12,159 nt of DNA, taken from Sediminicultor sp035648055. GTDB lineage: Bacteria; Atribacterota; Phoenicimicrobiia; Phoenicimicrobiales; Phoenicimicrobiaceae. A program made the position numbers and the translations under genes. Below, piece by piece: positions 1 to 6,940 of this stretch. The stretch spans positions 1-12,159 of the forward strand of contig DASRMF010000042.1 of assembly GCA_035648055.1 (NCBI GenBank). Direction: 5' to 3'. The notes beneath the pieces are model-generated. The model had not been told where the DNA came from. It ran no database searches and worked only from the letters and a program-made list of their open reading frames with translations. Each line of letters begins with the position of its first letter. Position 1 is the first letter of the stretch.

Positions 1-746
1 TCAAAATCAATTAAAGGAATCTTATCTCCCATTTGAAATAAAATATTGGATATTTCATTTATGAAAGGATTGGGCTCTGTCTCGATTCTGCTCTCTGTTA
101 CCATTAGAAATTTATCTGAATTTACATAATCAAATACATCTTTTTTGTTTTTTGCCAGAGCGGTGTTTTCTCTTTTAACCCATCCTTTATAAATCATGCT
201 TTGAATATAATACCACTTTCCATTTTTGCTTTGATGCAAAATTGCTACCGGACTCCCCACAGGCAGGACGGTCAACTGAAAAAGATCAAAATCGATACCC
301 TTTGGGTCTTCGGCGAATACAGTGTCCGTAGGGAAAGCCCTTATGTCTTCTCTCTTGACCAACATACCCCATCGTATTCGAATTTCATCAGGCATACCGT
401 CAAAATTGGCTTGACGGAGAACTTCTTTCTTTACTGTTTCTGAAATTTTATTAGCGTGGACATCATAACAAGATTTATTGGAAAATACGTCTTCAGAGGA
501 ATAGGTCTTCATGGTATTTAATAATTCTTCTCCGGTTATTGTTTCAGGATATGTTTCCAAATCATATAACCATTCCTCATATCCTTTGGATTTCATTTTT
601 CTAAAGGATTTTTTATTGAATTCTATTATCTCTTCTTCATTTAAAATTAGTTTTTCTGCATTTCTGATTTTTTTTGTCCAATACCCCGGTTTCAACATAA
701 ACTCTTTAACTTTCGGGGCACATACAGGTGGTTGAATAATCGTCAT
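1..746 (-). CDS. NlpC/P60-family cell-wall endopeptidase with SH3 domains, C-terminus cut off by window edge
   Basis: The minus frame is open from ATG 746 to the left edge (248 residues, no stop), so the gene is partial. Residues 20-50 (GYWTKKIRNAEKLIL, then EIIEFN) resemble the N-terminal stabilising domain of NlpC/P60 peptidases. Residues about 123-198 match the SH3b1-type domain: RWGML, REDIRAFPTDTVF, DFDLFQ, GSPVAILHQS, GKWYYIQS, YKGWV. Residues about 212-248 (FLMVTESRIE, NPFINEIS, MGDKIPLIDF) look like the start of the second SH3 domain. The family cleaves peptidoglycan stem peptides, for example at gamma-D-Glu-diamino-acid bonds, but the catalytic Cys/His domain lies beyond position 1 and cannot be checked. 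An in-frame TAG lies two codons upstream and GGAG lies 12 bases before the ATG, so the start is firm. I see no signal peptide at this start, which is odd for a wall enzyme. The gene stands alone, separated from the amidohydrolase by about 350 bases. Confidence 0.85.
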   Translation of the reverse strand, partial: MTIIQPPVCAPKVKEFMLKPGYWTKKIRNAEKLILNEEEIIEFNKKSFRKMKSKGYEEWLYDLETYPETITGEELLNTMKTYSSEDVFSNKSCYDVHANKISETVKKEVLRQANFDGMPDEIRIRWGMLVKREDIRAFPTDTVFAEDPKGIDFDLFQLTVLPVGSPVAILHQSKNGKWYYIQSMIYKGWVKRENTALAKNKKDVFDYVNSDKFLMVTESRIETEPNPFINEISNILFQMGDKIPLIDF

Positions 747-1099
747 TTTCTAATTTCTCTCCATTTTTATTTTTACTTTTCTTATTTGGAGTAGGCACTA
801 CATTTTTATCTTACATTTTGAGGGATTAATGAGTGGTAAATGATTATTAGATATATTATTCTGTATTATATTTAAAGTTTATTTTCTTTGTTAGTAATAG
901 ATATATGTTAAAATGCAAATTCCATAATCAAAAATTAATAGCAATAATTATCATAAGTATACAACACAAAACATCTTAATACAACCAATTTATTTATATT
1001 TTTTATTGTTTTGTGATTTTTAATATACAGGAGACACATATTATTTATTTAAATAAAACAAACGAACGTCCCTTAGTCATTTTTATGAACCCGTTACGT
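747..1099. other. AT-rich intergenic region with possible promoter for the NlpC/P60 gene
   Basis: No coding frame here resembles a protein. On the minus strand a TATAAT lies at 865-870, with CTAACA (four of six to the -35 consensus) at 889-894 and an 18-base spacer. This would give a leader of about 110 bases to the ATG at 746. A 14-base palindrome of T/A (TTTATTTAAATAAA) lies at 1044-1057, just downstream of the amidohydrolase stop. I found no GC-containing hairpin followed by a U-run, so the end of the amidohydrolase transcript is not obvious. The promoter is a weak call because such sequences arise by chance in AT-rich DNA. Confidence 0.3.
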
Positions 1100-2638
1100 C
1101 TAGACCAATTGACCACCAATATAAGTTTGTGATATTCGAAGTGAAGGTATTTTTTGGATGGGTAACCGGAGCGGGTTTTCTGATAATATGATAAAATCAG
1201 CCTGCATATCTTGCTTAATTTGTCCTTTCTTCTCATTCAAGGCATAAGAAGCTCCTTCTGTAAATATTTTCAATGCTTCCTTTATTCCAATCCTTTCTTT
1301 TTTTACCCAATCAGGTAGTTCTTTTCCTTCTAAATCTTTATGCGAAACAGCGAAATATATTCCTAAAAAAGGATCAGCACTCGCTACCGGGCAATCCGAA
1401 GAACCGGCAACCCTTATCCCCTTCTCTACAACTCGCTTTAGCGGATAAGCTTTTTGAATTCTTTCTCTGCCTAATCGTTTTTCTGCCCAAGGATAATCTG
1501 TACTGACAAATATCGGCTGAATAGCTGCTATAACCTGTTGTTGCTTCATCCTTTTTAGATGTTCCTCATTTACCAGCTGAATATGTTCTACCCGATGTCT
1601 TAAAAATTTATTTCGGGTGTAAGATAGGGCATCTAGGGCATAAGTCAACGCTCTATCGCCAATAACATGAATAGATAACTGCATTCCTATTTCATCCGCT
1701 TGTTTAGCTATATTGTTTAATTTTTTCGGCAGAATACGTATAAGCCCATAATTTTTTGGCTCATTAATATAGGGCTCATAAAGAGCACCACTTGATGCTC
1801 CAAAGCTCCCATCAACAAAAAGCTTCAACCCGCAAACTTGTACCAAGCCCCGACCGTTTTTACTCATCTCCTTTTCGATTCTTTTCTTTTCCTTAAGACA
1901 AGCTTCGTTAAGGTAAACATGTACCCGTATTTTCAGATAACCTTTTTCTTCCATATCCCGATAAAAATCCAGGGTTTCAAAATTAATTCCCATATCACTA
2001 ACACTAGTCAAACCTTGACAAAAAAACTCTTTCTGTACCTTTAATAAATTTTGCTGCATAGAACTCTTTGTCCGGGAATTATTTAATATTTCTTCAGTGG
2101 GTAAGGCTTTATCAACCAGTATTCCATTCGGCTGTCCATCTGAAAATCGACCAATTTTACCGCCTTCGGGAGATATAATATTCTGATTAATCCCCAAACG
2201 TCTTAAGACTTCAGAATTAACCACTCCGATATGCTCATCAAAACGCAGAATAAAGATAGGGATTTCAGAAGAGATACTGTCCAAATCCTTTCGAGTAGGC
2301 ATTCTTCCTTCCTGAAATTGTTCATGATCAAATCCCCACCCCACAATTAGTTCCCGACCTATTCCTTTTTTCAACTTATCCTGTACCTCTTTAATTGACT
2401 GGCAATCTCTTAGATTAATAGCTGAATAAAGGAGGGTGTATAAGGAAAGGTGCATGTGGGCATCAGTAAAGGATGGGAGTAAATAATTTTGTTTTAAATC
2501 ATACACATCAGAAAAAGAATGATTTGAAATATCTAACCCATCCTTATTGGCAACTGTCTGAATGACGCCATCTTCAACAATCAAGGACCAAAGACCTTTC
2601 TTGTCAATTTGCTTAAAATTACTAAATAAAATACTTAT
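1100..2638 (-). CDS. YtcJ-like metal-dependent amidohydrolase (Amidohydro_3), probable non-canonical start
   Basis: This is a predicted zinc hydrolase of the amidohydrolase superfamily, acting on an unknown C-N-bonded substrate, probably in the cytoplasm. Numbering from the first TTG (2584; 494 residues), the metal and active-site pattern is complete: DAHMHL (H43, H45), the bridging lysine in GLKLFVDGS (K254), LSIHVIGD (H306), RVEHIQL (H334) and GSSDCPV (D397). The TTG start lacks the family's N-terminal strand. The frame stays open upstream to a stop at 2729-2731 and encodes SILFSNFKQIDKKGLWSL, which matches the usual '.LF.N.KI' opening, but it contains no ATG, GTG or TTG. GAAGGAGAA at 2645-2653 sits before ATT 2641, ATA 2638 and ATT 2632 (5, 8 and 14 bases after GGAG). 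I give ATA 2638 (512 residues) as a compromise. The gene follows miaA by 47 bases and is probably co-transcribed. Family confidence is high, substrate unknown, exact start uncertain. Confidence 0.85.
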   Translation of the reverse strand: MSILFSNFKQIDKKGLWSLIVEDGVIQTVANKDGLDISNHSFSDVYDLKQNYLLPSFTDAHMHLSLYTLLYSAINLRDCQSIKEVQDKLKKGIGRELIVGWGFDHEQFQEGRMPTRKDLDSISSEIPIFILRFDEHIGVVNSEVLRRLGINQNIISPEGGKIGRFSDGQPNGILVDKALPTEEILNNSRTKSSMQQNLLKVQKEFFCQGLTSVSDMGINFETLDFYRDMEEKGYLKIRVHVYLNEACLKEKKRIEKEMSKNGRGLVQVCGLKLFVDGSFGASSGALYEPYINEPKNYGLIRILPKKLNNIAKQADEIGMQLSIHVIGDRALTYALDALSYTRNKFLRHRVEHIQLVNEEHLKRMKQQQVIAAIQPIFVSTDYPWAEKRLGRERIQKAYPLKRVVEKGIRVAGSSDCPVASADPFLGIYFAVSHKDLEGKELPDWVKKERIGIKEALKIFTEGASYALNEKKGQIKQDMQADFIILSENPLRLPIQKIPSLRISQTYIGGQLV

Positions 2639-2644
2639 AATTCG

Positions 2645-2653
2645 TTCTCCTTC
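2645..2653 (-). promoter_or_regulatory. Shine-Dalgarno of the amidohydrolase gene, pointing upstream of the TTG start
   Basis: The minus strand reads GAAGGAGAA. It lies in the gap just after the miaA stop, 61 bases or more from the TTG at 2584 and therefore useless for that start. It is 5, 8 or 14 bases (after GGAG) from in-frame ATT, ATA and ATT codons. Other genes in the window have 9-14 bases between GGAG and the start. The TTG itself has only a weak GAAAGG 10 bases upstream. Confidence 0.55.
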
Positions 2654-2685
2654 AATTTCTTGATGATATAATTTGTTATTACCTG

Positions 2686-3633
2686 TTATGATTTTTCCGT
2701 TATTCTGGCAATTATCTTTGATAGCACTTCATCTTCATCATTTTCATCTAAATCTATCCATTGAATATTTTCTATTTTATTTTCAAACCATGTAATTTGT
2801 CTTTTGGCATAATGCCGTGTCCCTATCTTTATTAGATTAATGGCTTCTTCTTTGCTGTATACACCGTTAAGATACTTGTTTATCTGTTTGTAGCCCAAAC
2901 CCTGCATCGAGTTTAAATTTTCTTTGTAACCCATCTCTCTTAAGGTTTTAACTTCTTCTATAAATCCCTCTTTGACCATCTTATCAACTCTTAAGTTAAT
3001 TCTTTTATATATATTCTCTTTATCTCTTTTGAGCCCTATAATGTGATATTTAAATTTTAAATTTTTATTAGAATCTTTTTTTTGCAAACAAGAGATAGGT
3101 TCGCCGGTAAATTTATAAACTTCCAAAGCCCTGATTATCCTTCTTAAATCGTTGATTTTAATTTTTGAAGCAGAAATCGGATCTATTTTGGATAATTTTT
3201 CATATAAATATTTGTTACCGTGTTCTTTTGCCTCTTCTTCCAGGATTTTTCTATATTCACTATTCTTAGCAGGTCCTTCAAAAAGCGGATTAATTATTGA
3301 GGAAATATATAGCCCGGAACCTCCTGTTAATATTGGTATCTTGCCTCCTTTAAAAATATTTAATATTATATCAACAGCCAATTTGCTGTATTGTGTCACG
3401 TCAAAATTATCAGAGGGTTCAACAATATCTATCATATGATGCTTTATGGTTTTTAATATGTTTTTAGCAGGTTTAGCAGTCCCAATATCCATATATCTAT
3501 ATATTTGCATAGAATCAGCAGAGACTATTTCCAGAGCAGGCATTTTTTGAGCCAGATTAATAGAAACATCTGTTTTACCTACTCCGGTAGGACCCAATAA
3601 TATTAGTAAATTATTGTCCTTATTGTTAGTCAT
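2686..3633 (-). CDS. miaA: tRNA dimethylallyltransferase MiaA
   Basis: MiaA transfers the dimethylallyl group of DMAPP to N6 of A37 in tRNAs that read UNN codons, making i6A, the substrate of MiaB. The 315-residue length is normal. The nucleotide-binding P-loop GPTGVGKT is at residues 14-21. The conserved SADSMQIYRYMDIGTAKP stretch (38-55) includes the catalytic Asp40 and Ser41. TGGSGLY (103-109), DLRRIIRALEV (162-172) and GLGYKQ followed by TRHYAKRQITWF (272-283) complete the family signature. The ATG at 3633 overlaps the miaB stop as ATGA, and a GGAG inside the miaB end lies 10 bases upstream, so the two are translationally coupled. This order delivers the enzymes of consecutive steps from one mRNA. 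All key residues are present and the identification is firm. Confidence 0.97.
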   Translation of the reverse strand: MTNNKDNNLLILLGPTGVGKTDVSINLAQKMPALEIVSADSMQIYRYMDIGTAKPAKNILKTIKHHMIDIVEPSDNFDVTQYSKLAVDIILNIFKGGKIPILTGGSGLYISSIINPLFEGPAKNSEYRKILEEEAKEHGNKYLYEKLSKIDPISASKIKINDLRRIIRALEVYKFTGEPISCLQKKDSNKNLKFKYHIIGLKRDKENIYKRINLRVDKMVKEGFIEEVKTLREMGYKENLNSMQGLGYKQINKYLNGVYSKEEAINLIKIGTRHYAKRQITWFENKIENIQWIDLDENDEDEVLSKIIARITEKS

Positions 3634-4958
3634 TCGATTAGTTCTCCATATAAAGTCCAGGCTGTTGACTTTACAATATTTACTTTAACTAATTCCCCTA
3701 ACAAGTCTTGTTTGCTGGTGAATACCACAGTTTTATTTGTCCCTGTTCGCCCGGAAAATTGATTTTCAATATTTCTTTTAGACTTTTTATCCACCAGGAC
3801 CTCAAATATTTTACCTTCAAGTTTTTTATTAATTTTAGCTGATATTTCTTTTTGTAAATCGATAAGTTTCCATAACCTTTCTTTTTTGACCTGCAATGGA
3901 ACCTGGTCTGGCAATAGTGAAGCAGCAGCATTTTCCCTGTTCGAGTAAATGAAAGTATATGCTTCATCAAATTCTATTTCTTTAAAAACATTCAAGGTAT
4001 CTGCGAAGTCTTCTTCGGTTTCTCCGGGAAATCCAACCATTACATCTGTGGTAATTGCGACATCATCTATATTATTTCTAATTTCTTTAATAATATTCTT
4101 ATAGTAATCGATATCGTATTTTCTGTTCATCATTTCAAGTATTTTGCTTGAGCCAGACTGAATGGGTAAATGGATATGGTTACAGATTTTAGGGCAGTTT
4201 TTTATAGTTTTTATCAAATCGAAAGAGAAGTCTTTGGGGTGGGAAGTGGTAAATCTTATTCTTTCTATACCATTAATGTTATTTAATAATTCTAATAATT
4301 TAGAAAAAGTAACGGGTTCAGAAAGGTCATTACCATAAGAGTTGACATTCTGGCCTAATAAAAATATTTCTTTATATTTATTTTCAGCCAAATCAGCTGC
4401 TTCTGATAATATTTCGGATGCTCCCCTGCTCTGCTCAGGACCTCTCGTGTAGGGGACAACACAATAAGAGCAATAATTATTACAGCCTCTCATTATTTGA
4501 ATCCAGGCTGAAATTTTACTTCCTCTTTTAACCGGAACACGATTTAAACTAAATTCAAGAGTATTATCGCAAGAAATATATTTTTGGTTACCGTATTTTA
4601 CAACATTATTAACAATATTTTCCAAATTATTAACTTGAGAGGGATTAAATATAAAGTCAACATGAGGTGCCTTTTCAAATATATTTTCTTTTTCCTTTTG
4701 AGCCATACATCCACATATACCTAAAACCACATCCGGATTAGATTCTTTTATTTTTTTTATCTTCCCAATTAGGCTGAATATTTTCTGCTCGACTTTAGCT
4801 CTGACACAGCAGGTATTTAGTAAAATTAAATTAGCTTTAAATATATCCTCTGTGGTCGAATAACCTAGTTTTACTAATTGTCCAATAATGTATTCTGAGT
4901 CATTGACATTCATCTGGCAGCCGAAGGTTTTAATGAATGCTTTCGGTTTATATATCAT
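3630..4958 (-). CDS. miaB: tRNA-2-methylthio-N6-dimethylallyladenosine synthase MiaB
   Basis: MiaB is a radical-SAM methylthiotransferase that converts i6A37 of tRNA to ms2i6A37. The protein has 442 residues, a normal length without the N-terminal extension of Bacillus. The N-terminal UPF0004 domain binds the auxiliary [4Fe-4S] cluster through C14 (TFGCQMN), C50 (LLNTCCVR) and C84 (GICGCMAQ). The radical-SAM cluster motif is RGCNNYCSYC (C159, C163, C166). The TRAM RNA-binding domain covers about 378-441. The family segment usually written YSxRxGTxAA reads YSNRENAAAS here (338-347), so the Gly-Thr pair is replaced; the rest is standard. Presence of miaA directly downstream supports MiaB rather than RimO or MtaB. 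AAGGAAG lies 7 bases before the ATG. The gene starts just past the rny terminator, so it needs its own promoter or read-through; I see no convincing -35/-10 pair. Confidence 0.95.
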   Translation of the reverse strand: MIYKPKAFIKTFGCQMNVNDSEYIIGQLVKLGYSTTEDIFKANLILLNTCCVRAKVEQKIFSLIGKIKKIKESNPDVVLGICGCMAQKEKENIFEKAPHVDFIFNPSQVNNLENIVNNVVKYGNQKYISCDNTLEFSLNRVPVKRGSKISAWIQIMRGCNNYCSYCVVPYTRGPEQSRGASEILSEAADLAENKYKEIFLLGQNVNSYGNDLSEPVTFSKLLELLNNINGIERIRFTTSHPKDFSFDLIKTIKNCPKICNHIHLPIQSGSSKILEMMNRKYDIDYYKNIIKEIRNNIDDVAITTDVMVGFPGETEEDFADTLNVFKEIEFDEAYTFIYSNRENAAASLLPDQVPLQVKKERLWKLIDLQKEISAKINKKLEGKIFEVLVDKKSKRNIENQFSGRTGTNKTVVFTSKQDLLGELVKVNIVKSTAWTLYGELIE

Positions 4959-4997
4959 TATTAATCTTCCTTGAATAAATATAGTAATTTAAGTTAC

Positions 4998-5043
4998 AAA
5001 AAAAGAAATTGCAGATTTTTTTTATTATTTCTGCAATTTCTTT
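4998..5043 (-). terminator. Rho-independent terminator after rny
   Basis: An 11-base perfect inverted repeat (GAAATTGCAGA at 5005-5015, its complement at 5030-5040) extends to 14 pairs with flanking A/T, around a 14-base loop. On the minus strand the hairpin is followed by seven U residues (4998-5004). It lies 32 bases past the rny stop and 40 bases before miaB, which fits an end for the recA-recX-rny unit. On the plus strand there is no long T-run beyond the stem, so it works mainly in the minus direction. Confidence 0.85.
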
Positions 5044-5074
5044 TATCATTCTCATAAAAAGTGATCTACTTTAT

Positions 5075-6607
5075 TTATTTTGCATATTCAACTGAGCGGG
5101 TTTCTCTAATAACCATTACTTTAATTTGACCGGGATAATCTATATTTTTTTCAACTTTTTTTGAAATATCTCTTGCTATCTTTTTTGCTGTATAATCATC
5201 TATTTCTTCCGGATTTACAATTATCCTTATTTCTCTACCTGCTTGTATAGCGAATGCTCTTTCGACTCCTTCAAATGAATTAGCAATTTCTTCTAAGTTT
5301 TCAAGTCTTTTTATATAAGTTTCCAGCATCTCACGTCGAGCTCCGGGACGAGAGGCAGATATTGCATCAGCAGATTGGACTAAAATAGCCTCAATCGTTT
5401 TAAATTCTACATCACAGTGATGAGCAGCAATAGCATTAATTACTTGAAGACTTTCGCCATTTTTTTTGGCAATCTCAGCACCAATCATAGCGTGAGTTCC
5501 TTCTATTTCACGGTCAATAGCTTTTCCGATATCATGAAGCAATCCCGCTCTTTTGGCCAATTGCGAATTTACGCCAATTTCTGCAGCCATAATTTCAGAA
5601 AGATATGCAACTTCTATTGAATGCTGAAGAACATTCTGTCCATAGCTTGTGCGATATTTTAATCTTCCCAATAAATTAATTAGTTTTGGACTTATATTTT
5701 TTACATTCGTATCAAATACTACTTTTTCTCCTTCTTCCTGAATCCTATTTTCAACTAGTATTTTAGTTTTTTCTATTACTTCTTCAATTCTTGCTGGCTG
5801 TATACGGCCATCAGTAATCAGCTTTTCTAAAGACAGCCGGGCAATTTCTCTTCGTATAGGATCAAACCCCGAGATAATTACTGCTTCCGGGGTATCATCT
5901 ACAATTAAATCAACTCCGCTTAACATTTCGAAGGTCCTGATATTCCTACCTTCCCTTCCGATGATTCTTCCTTTCATGTCATCACTGGGCAAGGGTACAA
6001 AAGATGTAGTTATTTCCACTGTTTGGTCAGCAGAATATCTTTGAATAGCTAATGATATAATTTTTCTGGATTTTTTCTCTGCTTCAACTTTTGCTTGATC
6101 TTCAATCTCTTTAATCATCTTACCGGTTTCATGAGTAAGCTCTTTTTCTAAATTACTTAAAAGTTCTTTCTTTGCTTCCTCTACACTCATATTTGAAATC
6201 TTTATCAATTCGTTTCTCTGTTCTTGGTATAAATTATTGGTTTTTTGGATATTGTTTTCGAGTTCTTTTTCTTTATAATTTAATGATGTCTCTCTTTTTT
6301 CAAGTGATTCCATTTTTTGAACCAAGCTATTGCTTCTGCTAATTAAGCTGCCCTCGAGCCTTTGCATTTCAGTTCGCTTTTGTTTGATTTCTGTCTCAGC
6401 ATCCCTTTTAAGATTGTAAGCCTCTTCTTTTGCTATTAATTCTGCTTCTTTTTTAAAGGAATTTGCTTCTCTTCCGGCATTTTCTATAATATTCTTAGCG
6501 TTTATTTCAGCTGTTGCTATTTTTGCTTTAGCAATATACTTAGTAAGGAAATAACCTACTATTAAACCAATAACAATGTTTAGAGTAATAATATAGTAAA
6601 TTTTAAT
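5075..6607 (-). CDS. rny: Ribonuclease Y, full-length with probable AUU start
   Basis: RNase Y is the membrane-anchored endoribonuclease that starts mRNA decay in many bacteria lacking RNase E. Read from ATT 6607 it has 510 residues, the family's normal size. There is a membrane anchor at about 3-22 (IYYIITLNIVIGLIVGYFLT) and a long Glu/Lys-rich coiled coil to about 180, including EAELIAKEEAYNLKRDAE. The KH domain has GxxG as IIGREGRN (215-222), and the HD domain has H329, LLHDIGKA (H358, D359), AHH (396-397) and SADA (D414), with the C-terminal domain ending near GQIKVMVIRETRS. The first ATG is at 6367 and would remove the anchor and half the coiled coil. Between the upstream TGA (6614-6616) and 6367 there is no ATG, GTG or TTG. 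A perfect AGGAGGTGA (6614-6622) precedes ATT 6607 by nine bases. Identity is certain; the start codon is an inference from the SD and homology. Confidence 0.95.
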   Translation of the reverse strand: MKIYYIITLNIVIGLIVGYFLTKYIAKAKIATAEINAKNIIENAGREANSFKKEAELIAKEEAYNLKRDAETEIKQKRTEMQRLEGSLISRSNSLVQKMESLEKRETSLNYKEKELENNIQKTNNLYQEQRNELIKISNMSVEEAKKELLSNLEKELTHETGKMIKEIEDQAKVEAEKKSRKIISLAIQRYSADQTVEITTSFVPLPSDDMKGRIIGREGRNIRTFEMLSGVDLIVDDTPEAVIISGFDPIRREIARLSLEKLITDGRIQPARIEEVIEKTKILVENRIQEEGEKVVFDTNVKNISPKLINLLGRLKYRTSYGQNVLQHSIEVAYLSEIMAAEIGVNSQLAKRAGLLHDIGKAIDREIEGTHAMIGAEIAKKNGESLQVINAIAAHHCDVEFKTIEAILVQSADAISASRPGARREMLETYIKRLENLEEIANSFEGVERAFAIQAGREIRIIVNPEEIDDYTAKKIARDISKKVEKNIDYPGQIKVMVIRETRSVEYAK

Positions 6608-6613
6608 ATTACT

Positions 6614-6622
6614 TCACCTCCT
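6614..6622 (-). promoter_or_regulatory. Strong Shine-Dalgarno that fixes the rny start at ATT
   Basis: The minus strand reads AGGAGGTGA, the best SD in the window. Nine bases separate AGGAGG from ATT 6607, which begins the coding frame of the RNase Y membrane anchor. The next in-frame ATT (6601) is 15 bases away, and the first ATG is about 250 bases away. Confidence 0.8.
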
Positions 6623-6667
6623 AATATTCAATTTACAAGGTACATAAGATATCTTTAATTTGATCGC

Positions 6668-6698
6668 ATTTTAACATAATTAAATATGTATTTACATA
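6668..6698 (-). promoter_or_regulatory. Possible rny promoter: extended -10 with palindrome in the -35 position
   Basis: The minus strand has TGTTAAAAT (6668-6676), an extended -10 of the TGnTAAAAT type. This would start an RNA near 6661 with a leader of about 55 bases ahead of the rny SD. No good -35 hexamer is present. In its place lies the palindrome TATGTAttTACATA (6685-6698), six-base arms around two bases, which could be an operator. A separate rny promoter would explain the long gap after recX, but AT-rich DNA makes chance matches common. Confidence 0.35.
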
Positions 6699-6772
6699 AA
6701 ATCAGAAACCGTAATAATTACATAAGAGATTTTAAGAATTTGAAATAATTACTTAAAATAGTTTAACCTGTA

Positions 6773-6792
6773 GAGTTTGAAAAGTCAAACTC
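6773..6792. repeat. Short perfect hairpin GAGTTTGA-aaag-TCAAACTC
   Basis: Eight-base perfect arms (6773-6780 and 6785-6792) enclose a four-base loop in the recX-rny gap. No U-run follows on either strand, so it is not a standard terminator. It could be an RNA-stability or pausing hairpin in a recA-recX-rny transcript, or part of the adjacent repeat array, whose first unit begins eight bases further on. Confidence 0.5.
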
Positions 6793-6799
6793 ATTATAC

Positions 6800-6875
6800 A
6801 GTAATAAGTAATAAGTGACGAGTATGTAGTATCGAGTATCGATAAAGTGACAAGTAATGAGTAATGAGTGACAAG
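6800..6875 (+). repeat. Degenerate heptanucleotide repeat array (AGTNNNN, 7-base period)
   Basis: The trinucleotide AGT recurs every seven bases at 6800, 6807, 6814, 6821, 6828 and 6835, then, after one 11-base step, at 6846, 6853, 6860 and 6867. Units include AGTAATA, AGTGACG, AGTATCG, AGTAATG and AGTGACA. The array fills the centre of the recX-rny gap. The same unit sequence, on the opposite strand, forms the end of recX. The units are too degenerate and short for CRISPR. They look like a slipped-strand or mobile simple-repeat family that occupies intergenic sites. Confidence 0.7.
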
Positions 6876-6940
6876 ATTAAATTCTAAAAATAATAAAAAC
6901 GGGTGCTTATTACCTATCACTCATTACTTGTCACTTTATC
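6841..6940. repeat. 22-bp perfect inverted repeat, one arm inside the recX 3' end
   Basis: The 22 bases at 6841-6862 are exactly the reverse complement of 6919-6940, with 56 bases between. The left arm belongs to the heptad array. The right arm is coding: on the minus strand it supplies the last codons and most of the stop codon of recX (DKVTSNE-stop). An RNA running from recX towards rny could fold into a 22-pair stem, with the recX stop codon in the upstream arm. There is no U-run after the stem, so attenuation or protection from 3' nucleases is more plausible than simple termination. Confidence 0.75.

Noticed and set aside
201..735. Two plus-strand open frames (201-443 and 511-735)
   Set aside because: They lie antisense to the NlpC/P60 gene, whose minus frame shows clear SH3-domain motifs over the same bases; the plus products resemble nothing.
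1045..1236. 63-codon minus-strand frame at the end of the amidohydrolase
   Set aside because: It is an out-of-frame shadow overlapping the last conserved amidohydrolase codons, with no SD or family likeness.
6360..6616. Frameshift or pseudogene explanation for the short ATG-started rny
   Set aside because: The upstream anchor and coiled coil are in the same frame as the rest with no shift; only a canonical start codon is missing.
6773..6792. Terminator for recX
   Set aside because: The hairpin has no U-run on either strand; listed only as an inverted repeat.
6800..6940. CRISPR array
   Set aside because: The period is seven bases, units are degenerate, and there are no spacers or cas genes.
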